From contig JAUPUA010000066.1 of the NCBI GenBank assembly GCA_030917805.1, forward strand, positions 1 through 17,788: a stretch of 17,788 nt of DNA. Reading direction: 5' to 3'. The stretch is from Patescibacteria group bacterium. Lineage in GTDB: Bacteria > Patescibacteriota > Saccharimonadia > Saccharimonadales > HK-STAS-PATE-42. Below, in pieces: positions 1 through 7,893 of the stretch. The number at the start of each line of letters is the position of its first letter. Position 1 is the stretch's first letter. The translations under genes and the position numbers were made by a program. The notes under the pieces are model-generated. The model was not told the DNA's origin. It saw only the letters and a program-made list of their open reading frames with translations, and searched no databases.

Positions 1-1002
1 AGATCTGCCATAAATATGTTTTCTACTGGAAACTATAGTAGACGGGATATATCAGACTTTCTTTTCGCAAAAGGTGTCATGACTTCCTCGGGACGTCAAA
101 AAACAGATGACCAAGTAAAAAGCATCGTAACAAACTGGATATATGCTGGCTTCACCCACAATAAACTATCTAACCTAAAGCCACAGAAAGGCCGTCATAA
201 GGGGATAGTTAGCGAGGAGACACTAAATAAGTGCATCCTTGTTATAGAGGGCAATAAGAATAGCTACACACAAAGAGGAGATGAGTTATACCCTCTACGT
301 GGCACTCTACTTTGCTCGAGATGCAAAAATAGGCTTACAGCAAGCTCGCCTAAAGGCAATGGAGGCCATTATCCTATCTATCACTGCAATAAGCCTACCT
401 GCACTAAAAAAGTAACAGGAAAGAGGGCTAGCATATCTACAGACAAAGTACATAGGGACTTCCGTGCTGTTCTGGATGATATGAAGCCCCTTACAGAGGT
501 TGCGGGTCTATTCAAGCAGTTAGTTATAAGAACTTGGAATAAGGCCAACAGAGAGGCTATAGAGAGCTCAGCTAAGCTAGAAAAAGAGTTAGATAGATAT
601 CTTAACCTAAAGAATAAAACCACAGAGTTGTGGATCGAGGAAAAGATAACGGGCGACGACTACAAACTGAAGTGCAGACACTTTGAAAAACAAATAGGAG
701 AGCTAAGGTACGCGAAGAGTGAGCTCGAGAATCACATTGAGAATCAGCAGGAGATGATAGGCAAAGCTATGACTTTTATAGAAGAACCAAAAACATTTTG
801 GAACCAAGCCAATTTACAGGTTAAAAAGGCTGTTCAAGAGCTACTTTTTCCATCTGGAGTTGAGTATGACTTTGAAACTGGTTTTGGAACCATTCCAAAG
901 CTAAAATCCTCCCTGTTAATGGAGGAGATTTCTAAAAATTTAGACAAAAATACCAGTCTGGTAGCGGTGACTGGAATTGAACCAGTGACCTCAGGCTTAT
1001 GA
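1..1002 (+). CDS. Large serine recombinase, C-terminal part (cut by window start)
   Basis: The reading frame is open from base 1, so the catalytic N-terminal resolvase domain, with its active-site serine, lies outside the window. The visible part starts inside the Recombinase domain (TGNYSRRDISDFLFAKGV, then IVTNWIYAGF, a pattern typical of this DNA-binding region). A zinc ribbon follows, with C100-x2-C103 and C124-x4-C129 counted from the ATG at 16, and then a charged helical stretch (about residues 175-250) matching the coiled-coil motif of large serine integrases. Such enzymes integrate and excise phages or mobile elements by site-specific recombination. The last 44 bases lie inside the tRNA-Met gene on the other strand, and the C-terminal GIEPVTSGL is antisense tRNA. 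The element's edge is therefore probably at this tRNA, with the element extending to the left. Whether the enzyme is intact cannot be judged here. Confidence 0.9.
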   Translation, partial: RSAINMFSTGNYSRRDISDFLFAKGVMTSSGRQKTDDQVKSIVTNWIYAGFTHNKLSNLKPQKGRHKGIVSEETLNKCILVIEGNKNSYTQRGDELYPLRGTLLCSRCKNRLTASSPKGNGGHYPIYHCNKPTCTKKVTGKRASISTDKVHRDFRAVLDDMKPLTEVAGLFKQLVIRTWNKANREAIESSAKLEKELDRYLNLKNKTTELWIEEKITGDDYKLKCRHFEKQIGELRYAKSELENHIENQQEMIGKAMTFIEEPKTFWNQANLQVKKAVQELLFPSGVEYDFETGFGTIPKLKSSLLMEEISKNLDKNTSLVAVTGIEPVTSGL

Positions 1003-1035
1003 GTCCTGCGCTCTAACCAACTGAGCTACACCGCC
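959..1035 (-). tRNA. tRNA-Met (anticodon CAT), CCA encoded
   Basis: The reverse strand folds into a full cloverleaf. The acceptor stem is GGCGGTG with CACCGCT (G1-U72 wobble), the D arm is AGCTCAGTTGGTTAGAGC, the anticodon loop is CTCATAA, the variable loop is AGGTC and the T arm is ACTGG-TTCAATT-CCAGT. The discriminator is A73 and the CCA end is encoded at 961-959. The lower anticodon stem is CAGGA/GCCTG, with an A31-G39 mismatch next to the loop. It lacks the three G-C pairs of initiator tRNA, so it reads as elongator Met. An Ile2 tRNA whose C34 is modified by TilS cannot be excluded by eye. The 3' half is overlapped by the serine recombinase gene, which marks it as the likely integration target. 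A TATAAT at 1058-1053 upstream on this strand could be its -10 box. Confidence 0.93.
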
Positions 1036-1124
1036 ATATAGTACTTTGACTAATTATAACAAAAAACTGGTGGATAACCTTCAGCTTATCTATAATAAGC
1101 TTATGCTTTTAAGGTGAAGTCGTT

Positions 1125-1130
1125 TATAAT
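1125..1130 (+). promoter_or_regulatory. -10 box TATAAT of the histidine kinase gene
   Basis: A consensus TATAAT ends 8 nt before the ATG at 1139, so the predicted transcript begins at or within about two bases of the start codon. No Shine-Dalgarno sequence lies in those 8 nt. The -35 region is poor (TTATGC at 1101 with an 18-nt spacer). Just upstream, a 7-bp inverted repeat (AGCTTAT at 1083-1089, ATAAGCT at 1095-1101) sits between this promoter and tRNA-Met. Confidence 0.5.
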
Positions 1131-1138
1131 CTTTAGCT

Positions 1139-3412
1139 ATGAAGAAGTCTTATCCTGGGTCAAAACTAATACCTATTCTTTCTGTTGTATTTTTTATAAG
1201 TCTTCTTGCAGCAACGATTATTAATAAAGATCTCAATTTACAGTTTAGGCTATCCCCTTTAGTACTAATTCCACTTGCCTCAATCGCTACGAATGTATTT
1301 CTACTAGTTACTATCTCAAGACATAGAAGACATATTAAATCTATCATGTGGTTTGGAATATTTCTGATTTGTAACCTATTTTGGGCAATGGCAGACATTA
1401 TTACTTTCTTGGCAGCCAACAGAGAGACAGGTTTATTTGCTAGAGCTTTTGTACTCATTCCGGCCTTAATTGGTGTGGCCTCAGTTATTATCTTCTTTAG
1501 TGATACTTCTAGCGACAAAGAAGACGCACCGATTGGGCCGAGAATTCTAATGCTTATTAATGCCTTCTTTTACTTTGTGGTAGCCTTGGGTACTAATATT
1601 ATTTTCTTAAGGCAACCTGAAGCATTGATTTCAAGAGCATGGGGTTATGAAATAAATGTTGGACCGTATAGCATTTTGTATCTACTATGGACACAAATAA
1701 TGTTATTATTGGTGCTTTGGATTGTAATTAAGTATTACAGGATATCAAAAGCAGGTGCTCAAAAAAAACAGGCGAAGATATTCTTGATTAGCGTTCTCTT
1801 TCCAGTTCTTGGAACTACGGCAGTCAACTTAGTGCCTGCCATTATTGGTGTATCAATTATCCCACTAGATAGTTTATTTGTTACTTGTATGGCCGTAATA
1901 ATGGCTTATGGAATAAACAAATACCAGCTTTTTACAATAAGTCCAACGCAGATTTCTAATAATATTCTACAGACTATGGCAGAAGCTGTGGTAGTTACTG
2001 ACTTAAACTTCTCTATTCAATATGCAAATAAGAACGCCGTAAAACTCTTGAATTTGGAGGAACCTGTTAGTTCTTTCACTCAAACTATAGGTGAATTCCT
2101 TAAAGAGTCCGACTTTGAAGATGTTAAACAAGCTGTTCAAGCTTCTAAAGGATCCAAAGTCGGTGCTGAGTTATCGGGCTTAGTGATATCTGCTAAAAAG
2201 ACCGGACAGGTTACACCTGTCGACATATCAATGAGCAGTATTGCTTCTGAGGGTAGAAGATCAGGAGTCGCCGGCTATGTCTTTGTAGTCTCGGATATCT
2301 CTGCCCTTCAGCAGGCTTATTCTAAACTTGAGGAGCAGGAAAAGAAGGTCGAACAAAAAGTTATTCAAAGAACAGAAGAGCTATATAATGAACATGCTAA
2401 ATTAGCAGCATCAATCGCAGGCCTACCAGTTGGGTTTATTATGCTTGATGATGACATGCATGTTCTGGAGCAAAACAGTGTAGCTAAAAGACTTTTGGGC
2501 AATAGAAGCGAAGGACATTGGTATGTAAAAGAGGCCCTGGATGATCTAGGTATCATGGATAAGTTTATGGAATCTTCAAAGAACAGTGAGATCATGGATA
2601 TAGCAGAAGTTGAACATCACGGAAGGCTACTGCATATAATATTCTCCCCAATTATTGTTGATAGTGATAAAAAGCTAGGGAATGTAATATTGATTGAGGA
2701 CATAACAAGTCAGAAGGCAGCAGAAAGGGAGCGTAATGAATTTATAGTCACTGCTTCTCACGAGATTAGGACCCCACTTTCTATTATTCAAGGCTACCTC
2801 TCAAACACCCTAGATATGGATAAAGAAGTTAGCCCAAAGATTAGACCGCTGCTTAATAGTGCATATAGGGCATCTAACCAGATATCTTCTTTATTTACTG
2901 ATATTTTGATTGTGTCGGATATCGAGAACTCTGCTAATCCTAAGCCAAGATACGAGACCCGATTCGTTTTGCAAGCTGCAGTTCAAGAAGTAATTGATAA
3001 GTTAAGTGAGAAAGCAGAGCTTAAAAAAGTTAAACTTAAGTATGAACCTAAAGGTTATAGATATGAGGTATTTGGTGATAGAGATGAGATCAAAGAATCT
3101 ATTTTGAAACTTATTGATAATGGAATTAAGTTCACCGATAAAGGAGGCGTAGAGGTTAAATTAGGCAAGAAGGCCGGGAAGATTCAAGTTCTTGTTATTG
3201 ACTCTGGAAAAGGTATTACTAAGGCAGAAAGAGTCAGGCTGTTTAAAAAGTTTGTCCGTTTGGATAACAGTCTAAAGAGGTCGGCAGGAGGAGCAGGCTT
3301 AGGCCTTTACATTGCCAGAGCGCTTGCAGAAAGAAATGGTGGTTCGCTTGATCTTGAGAGTTCTGGTAAGGATGGGAGTACCTTTAGCTTGCTCCTACCT
3401 CTTGTAGATTAA
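1139..3412 (+). CDS. Membrane sensor histidine kinase with two PAS domains
   Basis: 757 residues. The first roughly 260 residues form seven to eight hydrophobic segments, like the seven-helix N-terminal module found on some bacterial histidine kinases. PAS domain 1 spans about 274-390 (AEAVVVTDLNFSIQYANKNA), a short coiled coil about 395-420, and PAS domain 2 about 422-530. The HisKA dimerisation domain carries ASHEIRTPLS, with phospho-acceptor His541. The ATPase domain shows the N box (LIDNGIKFT, Asn661), G1 (DSGKGI), F box (LFKKFVRL) and G2 (GAGLGLYIARAL). The catalytic core is complete, so it should autophosphorylate. No response regulator is encoded in the window, so its partner lies elsewhere, and the ligand or stimulus is unknown. 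The start is taken at 1139 because of the TATAAT just upstream. It ends 5 bp from the convergent ABC permease gene. Confidence 0.93.
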   Translation: MKKSYPGSKLIPILSVVFFISLLAATIINKDLNLQFRLSPLVLIPLASIATNVFLLVTISRHRRHIKSIMWFGIFLICNLFWAMADIITFLAANRETGLFARAFVLIPALIGVASVIIFFSDTSSDKEDAPIGPRILMLINAFFYFVVALGTNIIFLRQPEALISRAWGYEINVGPYSILYLLWTQIMLLLVLWIVIKYYRISKAGAQKKQAKIFLISVLFPVLGTTAVNLVPAIIGVSIIPLDSLFVTCMAVIMAYGINKYQLFTISPTQISNNILQTMAEAVVVTDLNFSIQYANKNAVKLLNLEEPVSSFTQTIGEFLKESDFEDVKQAVQASKGSKVGAELSGLVISAKKTGQVTPVDISMSSIASEGRRSGVAGYVFVVSDISALQQAYSKLEEQEKKVEQKVIQRTEELYNEHAKLAASIAGLPVGFIMLDDDMHVLEQNSVAKRLLGNRSEGHWYVKEALDDLGIMDKFMESSKNSEIMDIAEVEHHGRLLHIIFSPIIVDSDKKLGNVILIEDITSQKAAERERNEFIVTASHEIRTPLSIIQGYLSNTLDMDKEVSPKIRPLLNSAYRASNQISSLFTDILIVSDIENSANPKPRYETRFVLQAAVQEVIDKLSEKAELKKVKLKYEPKGYRYEVFGDRDEIKESILKLIDNGIKFTDKGGVEVKLGKKAGKIQVLVIDSGKGITKAERVRLFKKFVRLDNSLKRSAGGAGLGLYIARALAERNGGSLDLESSGKDGSTFSLLLPLVD

Positions 3413-3417
3413 GATCT

Positions 3418-4212
3418 CTATTTTAGATCTCGGCTTCTAAAGAAGTACCAAGCTACAAAACAGCTTATTAGTACTACAGTAATAAAGAAGAAGATATTGT
3501 TCCAATTGTAGGTTCCTCTTAGGATCTCTTCAGAGTCGTAATAGGTAAAAGAAAACAGCTTGCTTGGGGTATTGAGCCATTTGATTGTCCCAGATAGTGA
3601 GCCAATTATATAGCCTCCGAAAGCAAAGATAGTAGTTAAGCCTAGACTTGAACTTTGGCTAAGGCCAGAAGATGTTAGGGCAAATGCTACCGCGCCGAAA
3701 CTTAGGCAGAGTAGAAAGCAGGCAAGAGTTGCTTGAAATATAGCGATAGTGGATACATCTAGCCCAACAACCTTGGCCAGTAGAGTGGTCGATACTAATG
3801 CAGCAACTGTGGCTAAACCCAATATTGTTATGCCAGCCAGAGCTTTACCTAGCAGCAGTTTAGACCTTGAAATTGGCCGTGCCAGAATACTTTCAATAGT
3901 TTTATCTTGCTCTTCTGTAGCGATGAGCTTAGAGCCTAGCGATATTGAAAGGATCCCTAAAAGAAGTGGTAGCATTATGAAGAATATCTGTCCATTTAAA
4001 TAGCCAACTGGTGAGAAGAAATCTGTGCTACCACCAATTAGCTGTAGAACAGAATCAGGGATATTACTAAAGCTTTGTTGAAGCTGAGCTGCTTGATCTT
4101 TAAAACTTGGGTAAAAGATCATATTAATAAAGATGAAGCTTGCAACTGCAAAACACCACCATAAAGTACTTGTTCTTCTCTGCCTGAGTGTCCATTTTAT
4201 GATGCTTTTCAT
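3418..4212 (-). CDS. ABC-2 type transporter permease
   Basis: 264 residues with about six membrane segments: an N-terminal helix after a basic start, a large loop, then five helices. This matches the ABC-2 permease layout. The loop contains LGSKLIATEEQDKTIESILARPISRSKLLLGK, of which the E-x-x-x-x-T-x-E-x-I/L-x-x-P pattern is typical of ABC-2 (NatB-like) subunits. The gene starts 3 nt after the ATPase gene stops, so the two are co-transcribed and together form an exporter. The substrate cannot be read from the sequence; relatives move drugs, antibiotics, lipids or Na+. The stop codon is TAG, which shows that TAG terminates in this genome. Confidence 0.9.
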   Translation of the reverse strand: MKSIIKWTLRQRRTSTLWWCFAVASFIFINMIFYPSFKDQAAQLQQSFSNIPDSVLQLIGGSTDFFSPVGYLNGQIFFIMLPLLLGILSISLGSKLIATEEQDKTIESILARPISRSKLLLGKALAGITILGLATVAALVSTTLLAKVVGLDVSTIAIFQATLACFLLCLSFGAVAFALTSSGLSQSSSLGLTTIFAFGGYIIGSLSGTIKWLNTPSKLFSFTYYDSEEILRGTYNWNNIFFFITVVLISCFVAWYFFRSRDLK

Positions 4213-4215
4213 AGT

Positions 4216-5121
4216 CTATTTATCCTTGTTTTTATAAAATTGCAGGAATTCATTATCAAGATCTGCACTGCCTAGGTTTATTTTAATTACTTCGTTATTT
4301 GCTAATATTGCAAACAGTGAGGATAGCCTACCTTGCATTACTAAGGATACGTCATTTTGGGAGATGGACAGGATCTTGCACCCCTTTAAAAAACTAAGTT
4401 CTTTCTTTGGAACTTTATCTTTAAAAGTGATATCAAAGGTGTGAGAGGCTTTGCCTTCCATCTCTGCTATTGAGAGTTCTGAGATCAATTTACCATCACG
4501 GATAATACCGACTCTGTCGCATATTCTTTGAACTTCGCTCATGATATGGCTACTTATGAATACCGATGAACCCTTATTCTTAGCCTCTTGTATAAGCTTA
4601 TAGAACTCATCTTGCATTAATGGGTCAAGGCCACTTGTTGGCTCATCAAGGATTAAAACTTTTGGCTGGTGCATAAATGCCTGAATAATCCCAAACTTTT
4701 GACGGTTTCCCCTAGAGAGTTGGCCCAGCTTCTTTTTTGGCTCTGCTTTAAACCTTTTTATTAGCTCATCGATATATGCCTTACTGGTGGCTGGTTGTAG
4801 CTCACCCATGTATTTTAGATATTGCTCACCTGTCATCTTAAGGTATAAGGACAGATCTCCTGAAAGATACCCTATATTCCTCTTTACCTCTATAGAATCA
4901 TCTACAACGTCTAGATTACAGACTGTTGCTCCTCCTTCGGTCGGTTGCAAGAAGTTTAAAAGGATTCGAATGGCTGTACTCTTCCCTGCTCCATTTGGAC
5001 CAAGAAAACCATACACTTCACCAGGTTGAATGTTTAGACTTACGTTTTTTAATGCGTAAACAGGAGAGCCCGTGTACTTTTTACTAAGCTTATTAAGCGT
5101 TATTCGTGGAGTCTCTTGCAT
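4216..5121 (-). CDS. ABC transporter ATP-binding protein
   Basis: 301 residues, the nucleotide-binding partner of the downstream permease. Walker A is GPNGAGKST (41-49), the signature is LSRGN (135-139, a variant of LSGGQ), Walker B is VLILDEPTSGLD (155-166), and the switch histidine is in SSHIMSEV (about 193). The last roughly 75 residues form the variable C-terminal region common in exporters of the CcmA/NatA/drug-resistance type. The start at 5121 has an AGAGG two bases before it, which is close for a Shine-Dalgarno. An inverted repeat of TATAGATA lies in the leader region about 35-60 nt upstream. The stop is TAG. Confidence 0.95.
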   Translation of the reverse strand: MQETPRITLNKLSKKYTGSPVYALKNVSLNIQPGEVYGFLGPNGAGKSTAIRILLNFLQPTEGGATVCNLDVVDDSIEVKRNIGYLSGDLSLYLKMTGEQYLKYMGELQPATSKAYIDELIKRFKAEPKKKLGQLSRGNRQKFGIIQAFMHQPKVLILDEPTSGLDPLMQDEFYKLIQEAKNKGSSVFISSHIMSEVQRICDRVGIIRDGKLISELSIAEMEGKASHTFDITFKDKVPKKELSFLKGCKILSISQNDVSLVMQGRLSSLFAILANNEVIKINLGSADLDNEFLQFYKNKDK

Positions 5122-5154
5122 TGCCTCTATTTCTACTTTTGATAGTTTAGAGTA

Positions 5155-5182
5155 TATAGATAACTGAAGGATAATATCTATA
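5155..5182. repeat. Inverted repeat upstream of the ABC operon (possible operator)
   Basis: TATAGATA at 5155-5162 and its exact complement TATCTATA at 5175-5182 are separated by 12 nt, 34 nt upstream of the ATPase start codon. A TATACT on the minus strand (5156-5151) overlaps one arm and could be the -10 box. This position would suit a repressor site, as is common for ABC-2 exporters with GntR or TetR regulators, but no regulator gene is adjacent and AT-rich sequence yields such repeats by chance. Confidence 0.3.
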
Positions 5183-5276
5183 CTAAGCTAATAACATAAC
5201 TATTTATATATTAATGGTTAAATAGGAAGATGATCTTTGCTGAGAGTTGTGGTCTAGAGAGTTTTTAGTAGGAAGA

Positions 5277-7598
5277 CTAGTTTAGTGTTATCCAGCCTAT
5301 TCCCTGTTTAAACATACAAAGCTTTTGTGTACCTCCATCGTTCCATGTCACCATTGTTCCGTCCCACCTCTGATTTGCTAGAGTTGAGGAATTAAGTTTC
5401 CAACCGCCTGCAGATGCGGGGTTTTCCGTACCATTGTCGCCAATATTATTTAGCATGAATCGCTTCTGGGCAGCCGCTCCGTCTCCATCATTAAAGCTTA
5501 CTATGCCTTGTGCACCAGCTGCATCCATTTCATGTACATCTATTCTGACATCAGTTGTAGATCCAAAGATTCTTATAGGACCCCAAGGATCGGTAACATC
5601 ACTAATCTTACAGTTCTTAATAGTGATGCGCTCACTATCGGCGCCGAGTGTAACTGCAGTAAGTAAAGAACGCATATTTGTAGATGTAATCATAATATCA
5701 TTTGCTGCCTCTATGCTTACACCGATTTCGCCTGCCTTAGATCCTATAATTGTATTGCCCGAAATGTTAGCATAATGTGCGCCATCATATATACGGATTC
5801 CCGCACTGTTTGATAATGGCGAAAGATGGATATAGTTTCCCTGGACAACACAGTCAATGGCATTATAAACAAGTCGAATTCCTCCGTTATAATGCATAAT
5901 AACATTGCCACTTACGACGGATTTTGGTCCTACATCTATCGCGTAGCTACTGCTATTCTCAGAACCTTCGGGGTTATTAATAGGCCCACCATAAAATGAG
6001 TTCCCAACGATTACGGACCCAATGTCACCGACAATGTCATCGTATGGAGTAGAAGGCGTAATGCTTTCTTCGTTAGGATCTCGGGCATCAGCGCCAGCGA
6101 TACCTGAGCTACAGTTGTAGAAAGTATTACCTACAATAACTGAATGATGAGCATTAGCACACATGAAGAGACCAAAGGCCCTAGATGTATCAATGTGATT
6201 ACCAATTAAAGTAGCCCCTTTTTCTGCAGAACCAACGTGTAATGCATGCCTACCACTGTTAATTATGTGACATGACCTAACAACATTGTTAGTTTCTTTG
6301 GCAGTACTACTCACACGGGCTTGATCTGAATATCCATCTGCAACGGCATTAAGTATTTTTACATCAGAGACTATGGCACGATAGACGGCCTCCCAGTGTA
6401 TAACTGCTACGGTAAATTCTGCTAGCCAAGGGCCACCTTCTAAATATGGTGAATGGACAGGATCCATAGCATCATCACGCATTTGATCCAGCGTCAGATT
6501 ACGTACAGTGATAGCTTCGTGGATATCGTCAGGAGAGCCAGATTGAGTTCTCTTTGCATTAGTGACCATAGGGAAGACGCGATGTACATACCCATAACTA
6601 TGCGCATTATAATTCGACCATGTAGGCGTATCAAAAGTAATTGTATTGCTGGATATATTGGTGATAACAGTCTGTGTTGCATTCCACTCCCAGTTGCCAT
6701 CATCAGATAGTAGTATTTGGTCGCCCACATTAAACCCAGAAGCATCAGCTACATTAACAGTTGTGGCATTCCAGCCAACATTAGCTGTCATCGCTGATCT
6801 GTAGGGTGCTCCAAGGCGCTTTATAATTGAGGCCTCCCCTTCACCAGCCAAGGTTGTGAACGAAGGGAGTTTTATTGATCGGCGGATTAAGTATGTGCCT
6901 ACTGGCACGAGAATTTGTCCACCACCCGCAACAGTTGCAGCCGAGACTGTAGCCTCAAAGGCATCCGTATCATCTGCTACGCCGTCGCCTAGTGCACCGT
7001 ATGATCTTACATTAAAGACATTCCCGGTTATGTCTACGTTTGATGTGCTTAAATTAAGACTATCAATTGCAGCAAGTGCACTTGTGAGCGTGGTTTCATC
7101 GTCCAGACTACTTAGATTACCAGTATACTCAGAGGTATTAACGTACACCCTGTCTGGGCTATACATAAACCAGCCATCACCAAGCCCGGTTGGTGCAGAT
7201 ATTTCGCCCTTCGAGTCAAAACGGGTAATGCCTCCTGGAGTCTGTTGGAATGTTGAAGTGTCTATTACCATGGAAACTATTGCTAAGTCACCTTCATTTG
7301 GCTCAATGATAGTTATGGTACCGGGGCCTGAACTGGTCTTTTCAACTTTTTTCAGTTGTCCATCCCAAACATAACTTGAACCATCGACTACTTCCCAACC
7401 AACCACAGCCAGAATATCTTCAATGCTTCCCCCACCTTTAAGTAAGGCCAGAATTTGGTAGGTAGTTACATGCTCTTTCCCAGTGGGAAATGCGCTACTC
7501 TTAATGGACCCATCTGTATTATGCGCAACACTCAGATATTCGTTCAGCACGTCTCCCCAAGTGCCATCGTCTTGGCCTGGGATTGGTAGTCTAGGCAT
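5277..7598 (-). CDS. Large right-handed beta-helix (pectate-lyase-like) surface or fibre protein
   Basis: 773 residues. The N-terminus, PRLPIPGQDDGTWGDVLNEYL, is a short module I associate with long repetitive proteins of Saccharibacteria and other CPR bacteria; the first about 190 residues lack a recognisable enzyme fold. At about residue 197 comes NVRSYGALGDGVADDTDAF, the hallmark entry of the pectate lyase 3 / GH28-like beta-helix family. It is followed by many short turns rich in Asn, Gly, Val and Ile (SGNVIMHYNGGI, VQGNYIHL, ISGNTIIGS) up to about residue 670, then a C-terminal cap ending in TWNDGGTQKLCMFKQGIGWITLN. There is no signal peptide or membrane helix, so any export route is unclear. 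Proteins with this architecture bind or cut polysaccharides, often as tail-spike-like fibres. No catalytic residues are assigned. The stop is TAG. Confidence 0.8.
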   Translation of the reverse strand: MPRLPIPGQDDGTWGDVLNEYLSVAHNTDGSIKSSAFPTGKEHVTTYQILALLKGGGSIEDILAVVGWEVVDGSSYVWDGQLKKVEKTSSGPGTITIIEPNEGDLAIVSMVIDTSTFQQTPGGITRFDSKGEISAPTGLGDGWFMYSPDRVYVNTSEYTGNLSSLDDETTLTSALAAIDSLNLSTSNVDITGNVFNVRSYGALGDGVADDTDAFEATVSAATVAGGGQILVPVGTYLIRRSIKLPSFTTLAGEGEASIIKRLGAPYRSAMTANVGWNATTVNVADASGFNVGDQILLSDDGNWEWNATQTVITNISSNTITFDTPTWSNYNAHSYGYVHRVFPMVTNAKRTQSGSPDDIHEAITVRNLTLDQMRDDAMDPVHSPYLEGGPWLAEFTVAVIHWEAVYRAIVSDVKILNAVADGYSDQARVSSTAKETNNVVRSCHIINSGRHALHVGSAEKGATLIGNHIDTSRAFGLFMCANAHHSVIVGNTFYNCSSGIAGADARDPNEESITPSTPYDDIVGDIGSVIVGNSFYGGPINNPEGSENSSSYAIDVGPKSVVSGNVIMHYNGGIRLVYNAIDCVVQGNYIHLSPLSNSAGIRIYDGAHYANISGNTIIGSKAGEIGVSIEAANDIMITSTNMRSLLTAVTLGADSERITIKNCKISDVTDPWGPIRIFGSTTDVRIDVHEMDAAGAQGIVSFNDGDGAAAQKRFMLNNIGDNGTENPASAGGWKLNSSTLANQRWDGTMVTWNDGGTQKLCMFKQGIGWITLN

Positions 7599-7694
7599 TA
7601 ATATAATCTTATCCTAATATTTATAAGTAACTATTAGTATAAGCTTAGCATAGAGAGACACTGGTTTTCATGTTGAAGAGGTCGTAGAAATAAC

Positions 7695-7723
7695 TAAAGA
7701 CCGGTCATAGAACACGGTCTTTA
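7695..7723 (-). terminator. Hairpin downstream of tRNA-Gln, probable terminator
   Basis: A perfect 9-bp stem (TAAAGACCG / CGGTCTTTA) with an 11-nt loop starts 17 bases after the tRNA 3' end. On the minus strand the descending arm ends in UCUUUA and continues GUUAUUUCU, which is a weak U-tract. Its position fits termination of the tRNA-Gln transcript. Confidence 0.5.
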
Positions 7724-7739
7724 ATCTTACTGTACAGCT

Positions 7740-7814
7740 TGGCTGGGACGGTAGGGCTCGAACCTACAACCTACGGCACCAAAAACCGTTGCTCTACCAT
7801 TAAGCTACGTCCCA
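7740..7814 (-). tRNA. tRNA-Gln (anticodon TTG), CCA encoded
   Basis: The reverse strand gives a complete cloverleaf of 75 nt. The acceptor stem is TGGGACG with CGTCCCA, including the U1-A72 pair that is an identity element of bacterial tRNA-Gln. T8 and A9 follow, then D arm GCTTAATGGTAGAGC, anticodon arm ACGGT-TTTTGGT-GCCGT (anticodon TTG), variable loop AGGTT, and T arm GTAGG-TTCGAGC-CCTAC. Discriminator G73 and an encoded CCA are present. It has its own promoter and a terminator-like hairpin, so it is a single-gene unit between two surface-protein genes. Confidence 0.96.
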
Positions 7815-7815
7815 T

Positions 7816-7841
7816 CTTCTCTGTTAATTTTATCAGAGAAG
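7816..7841. repeat. Inverted repeat spanning the tRNA-Gln -10 box
   Basis: CTTCTCTG (7816-7823) and CAGAGAAG (7834-7841) form perfect 8-bp arms around a 10-nt centre that contains the -10 hexamer. There is no U-tract on either strand, so a terminator for the upstream 331-residue gene is unlikely. A protein binding site or a processing hairpin at the tRNA 5' end are the alternatives. Confidence 0.4.
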
Positions 7842-7855
7842 CCCTGTTTGTTCAA
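7827..7855 (-). promoter_or_regulatory. Promoter of tRNA-Gln, extended -10 type
   Basis: On the minus strand the -35 box is TTGAAC (7855-7850), the spacer is exactly 17 nt, and the -10 box is TAAAAT (7832-7827), preceded by TGA as an extended -10. The predicted start is near 7820, six bases before the mature tRNA 5' end. The same TGn extended form recurs at the leader-peptide promoter at 15701-15729. Confidence 0.75.
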
Positions 7856-7893
7856 TTTATCTAGAACAAGAGGATTTTACGATGGTTCTCAGC

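Noticed and set aside
1083..1101. Inverted repeat AGCTTAT/ATAAGCT as a terminator for the recombinase gene
   Set aside because: There is no U-tract, and the repeat is AT-rich and lies beyond the tRNA-Met gene. More likely incidental or part of the promoter region.
6856..7374. 172-codon open frame opposite the beta-helix gene
   Set aside because: It is antisense to a clear protein family domain, has no ribosome binding site, and its product looks like low-complexity reverse translation. The same holds for the other long antisense frames in this gene, obgE and the FKBP gene.
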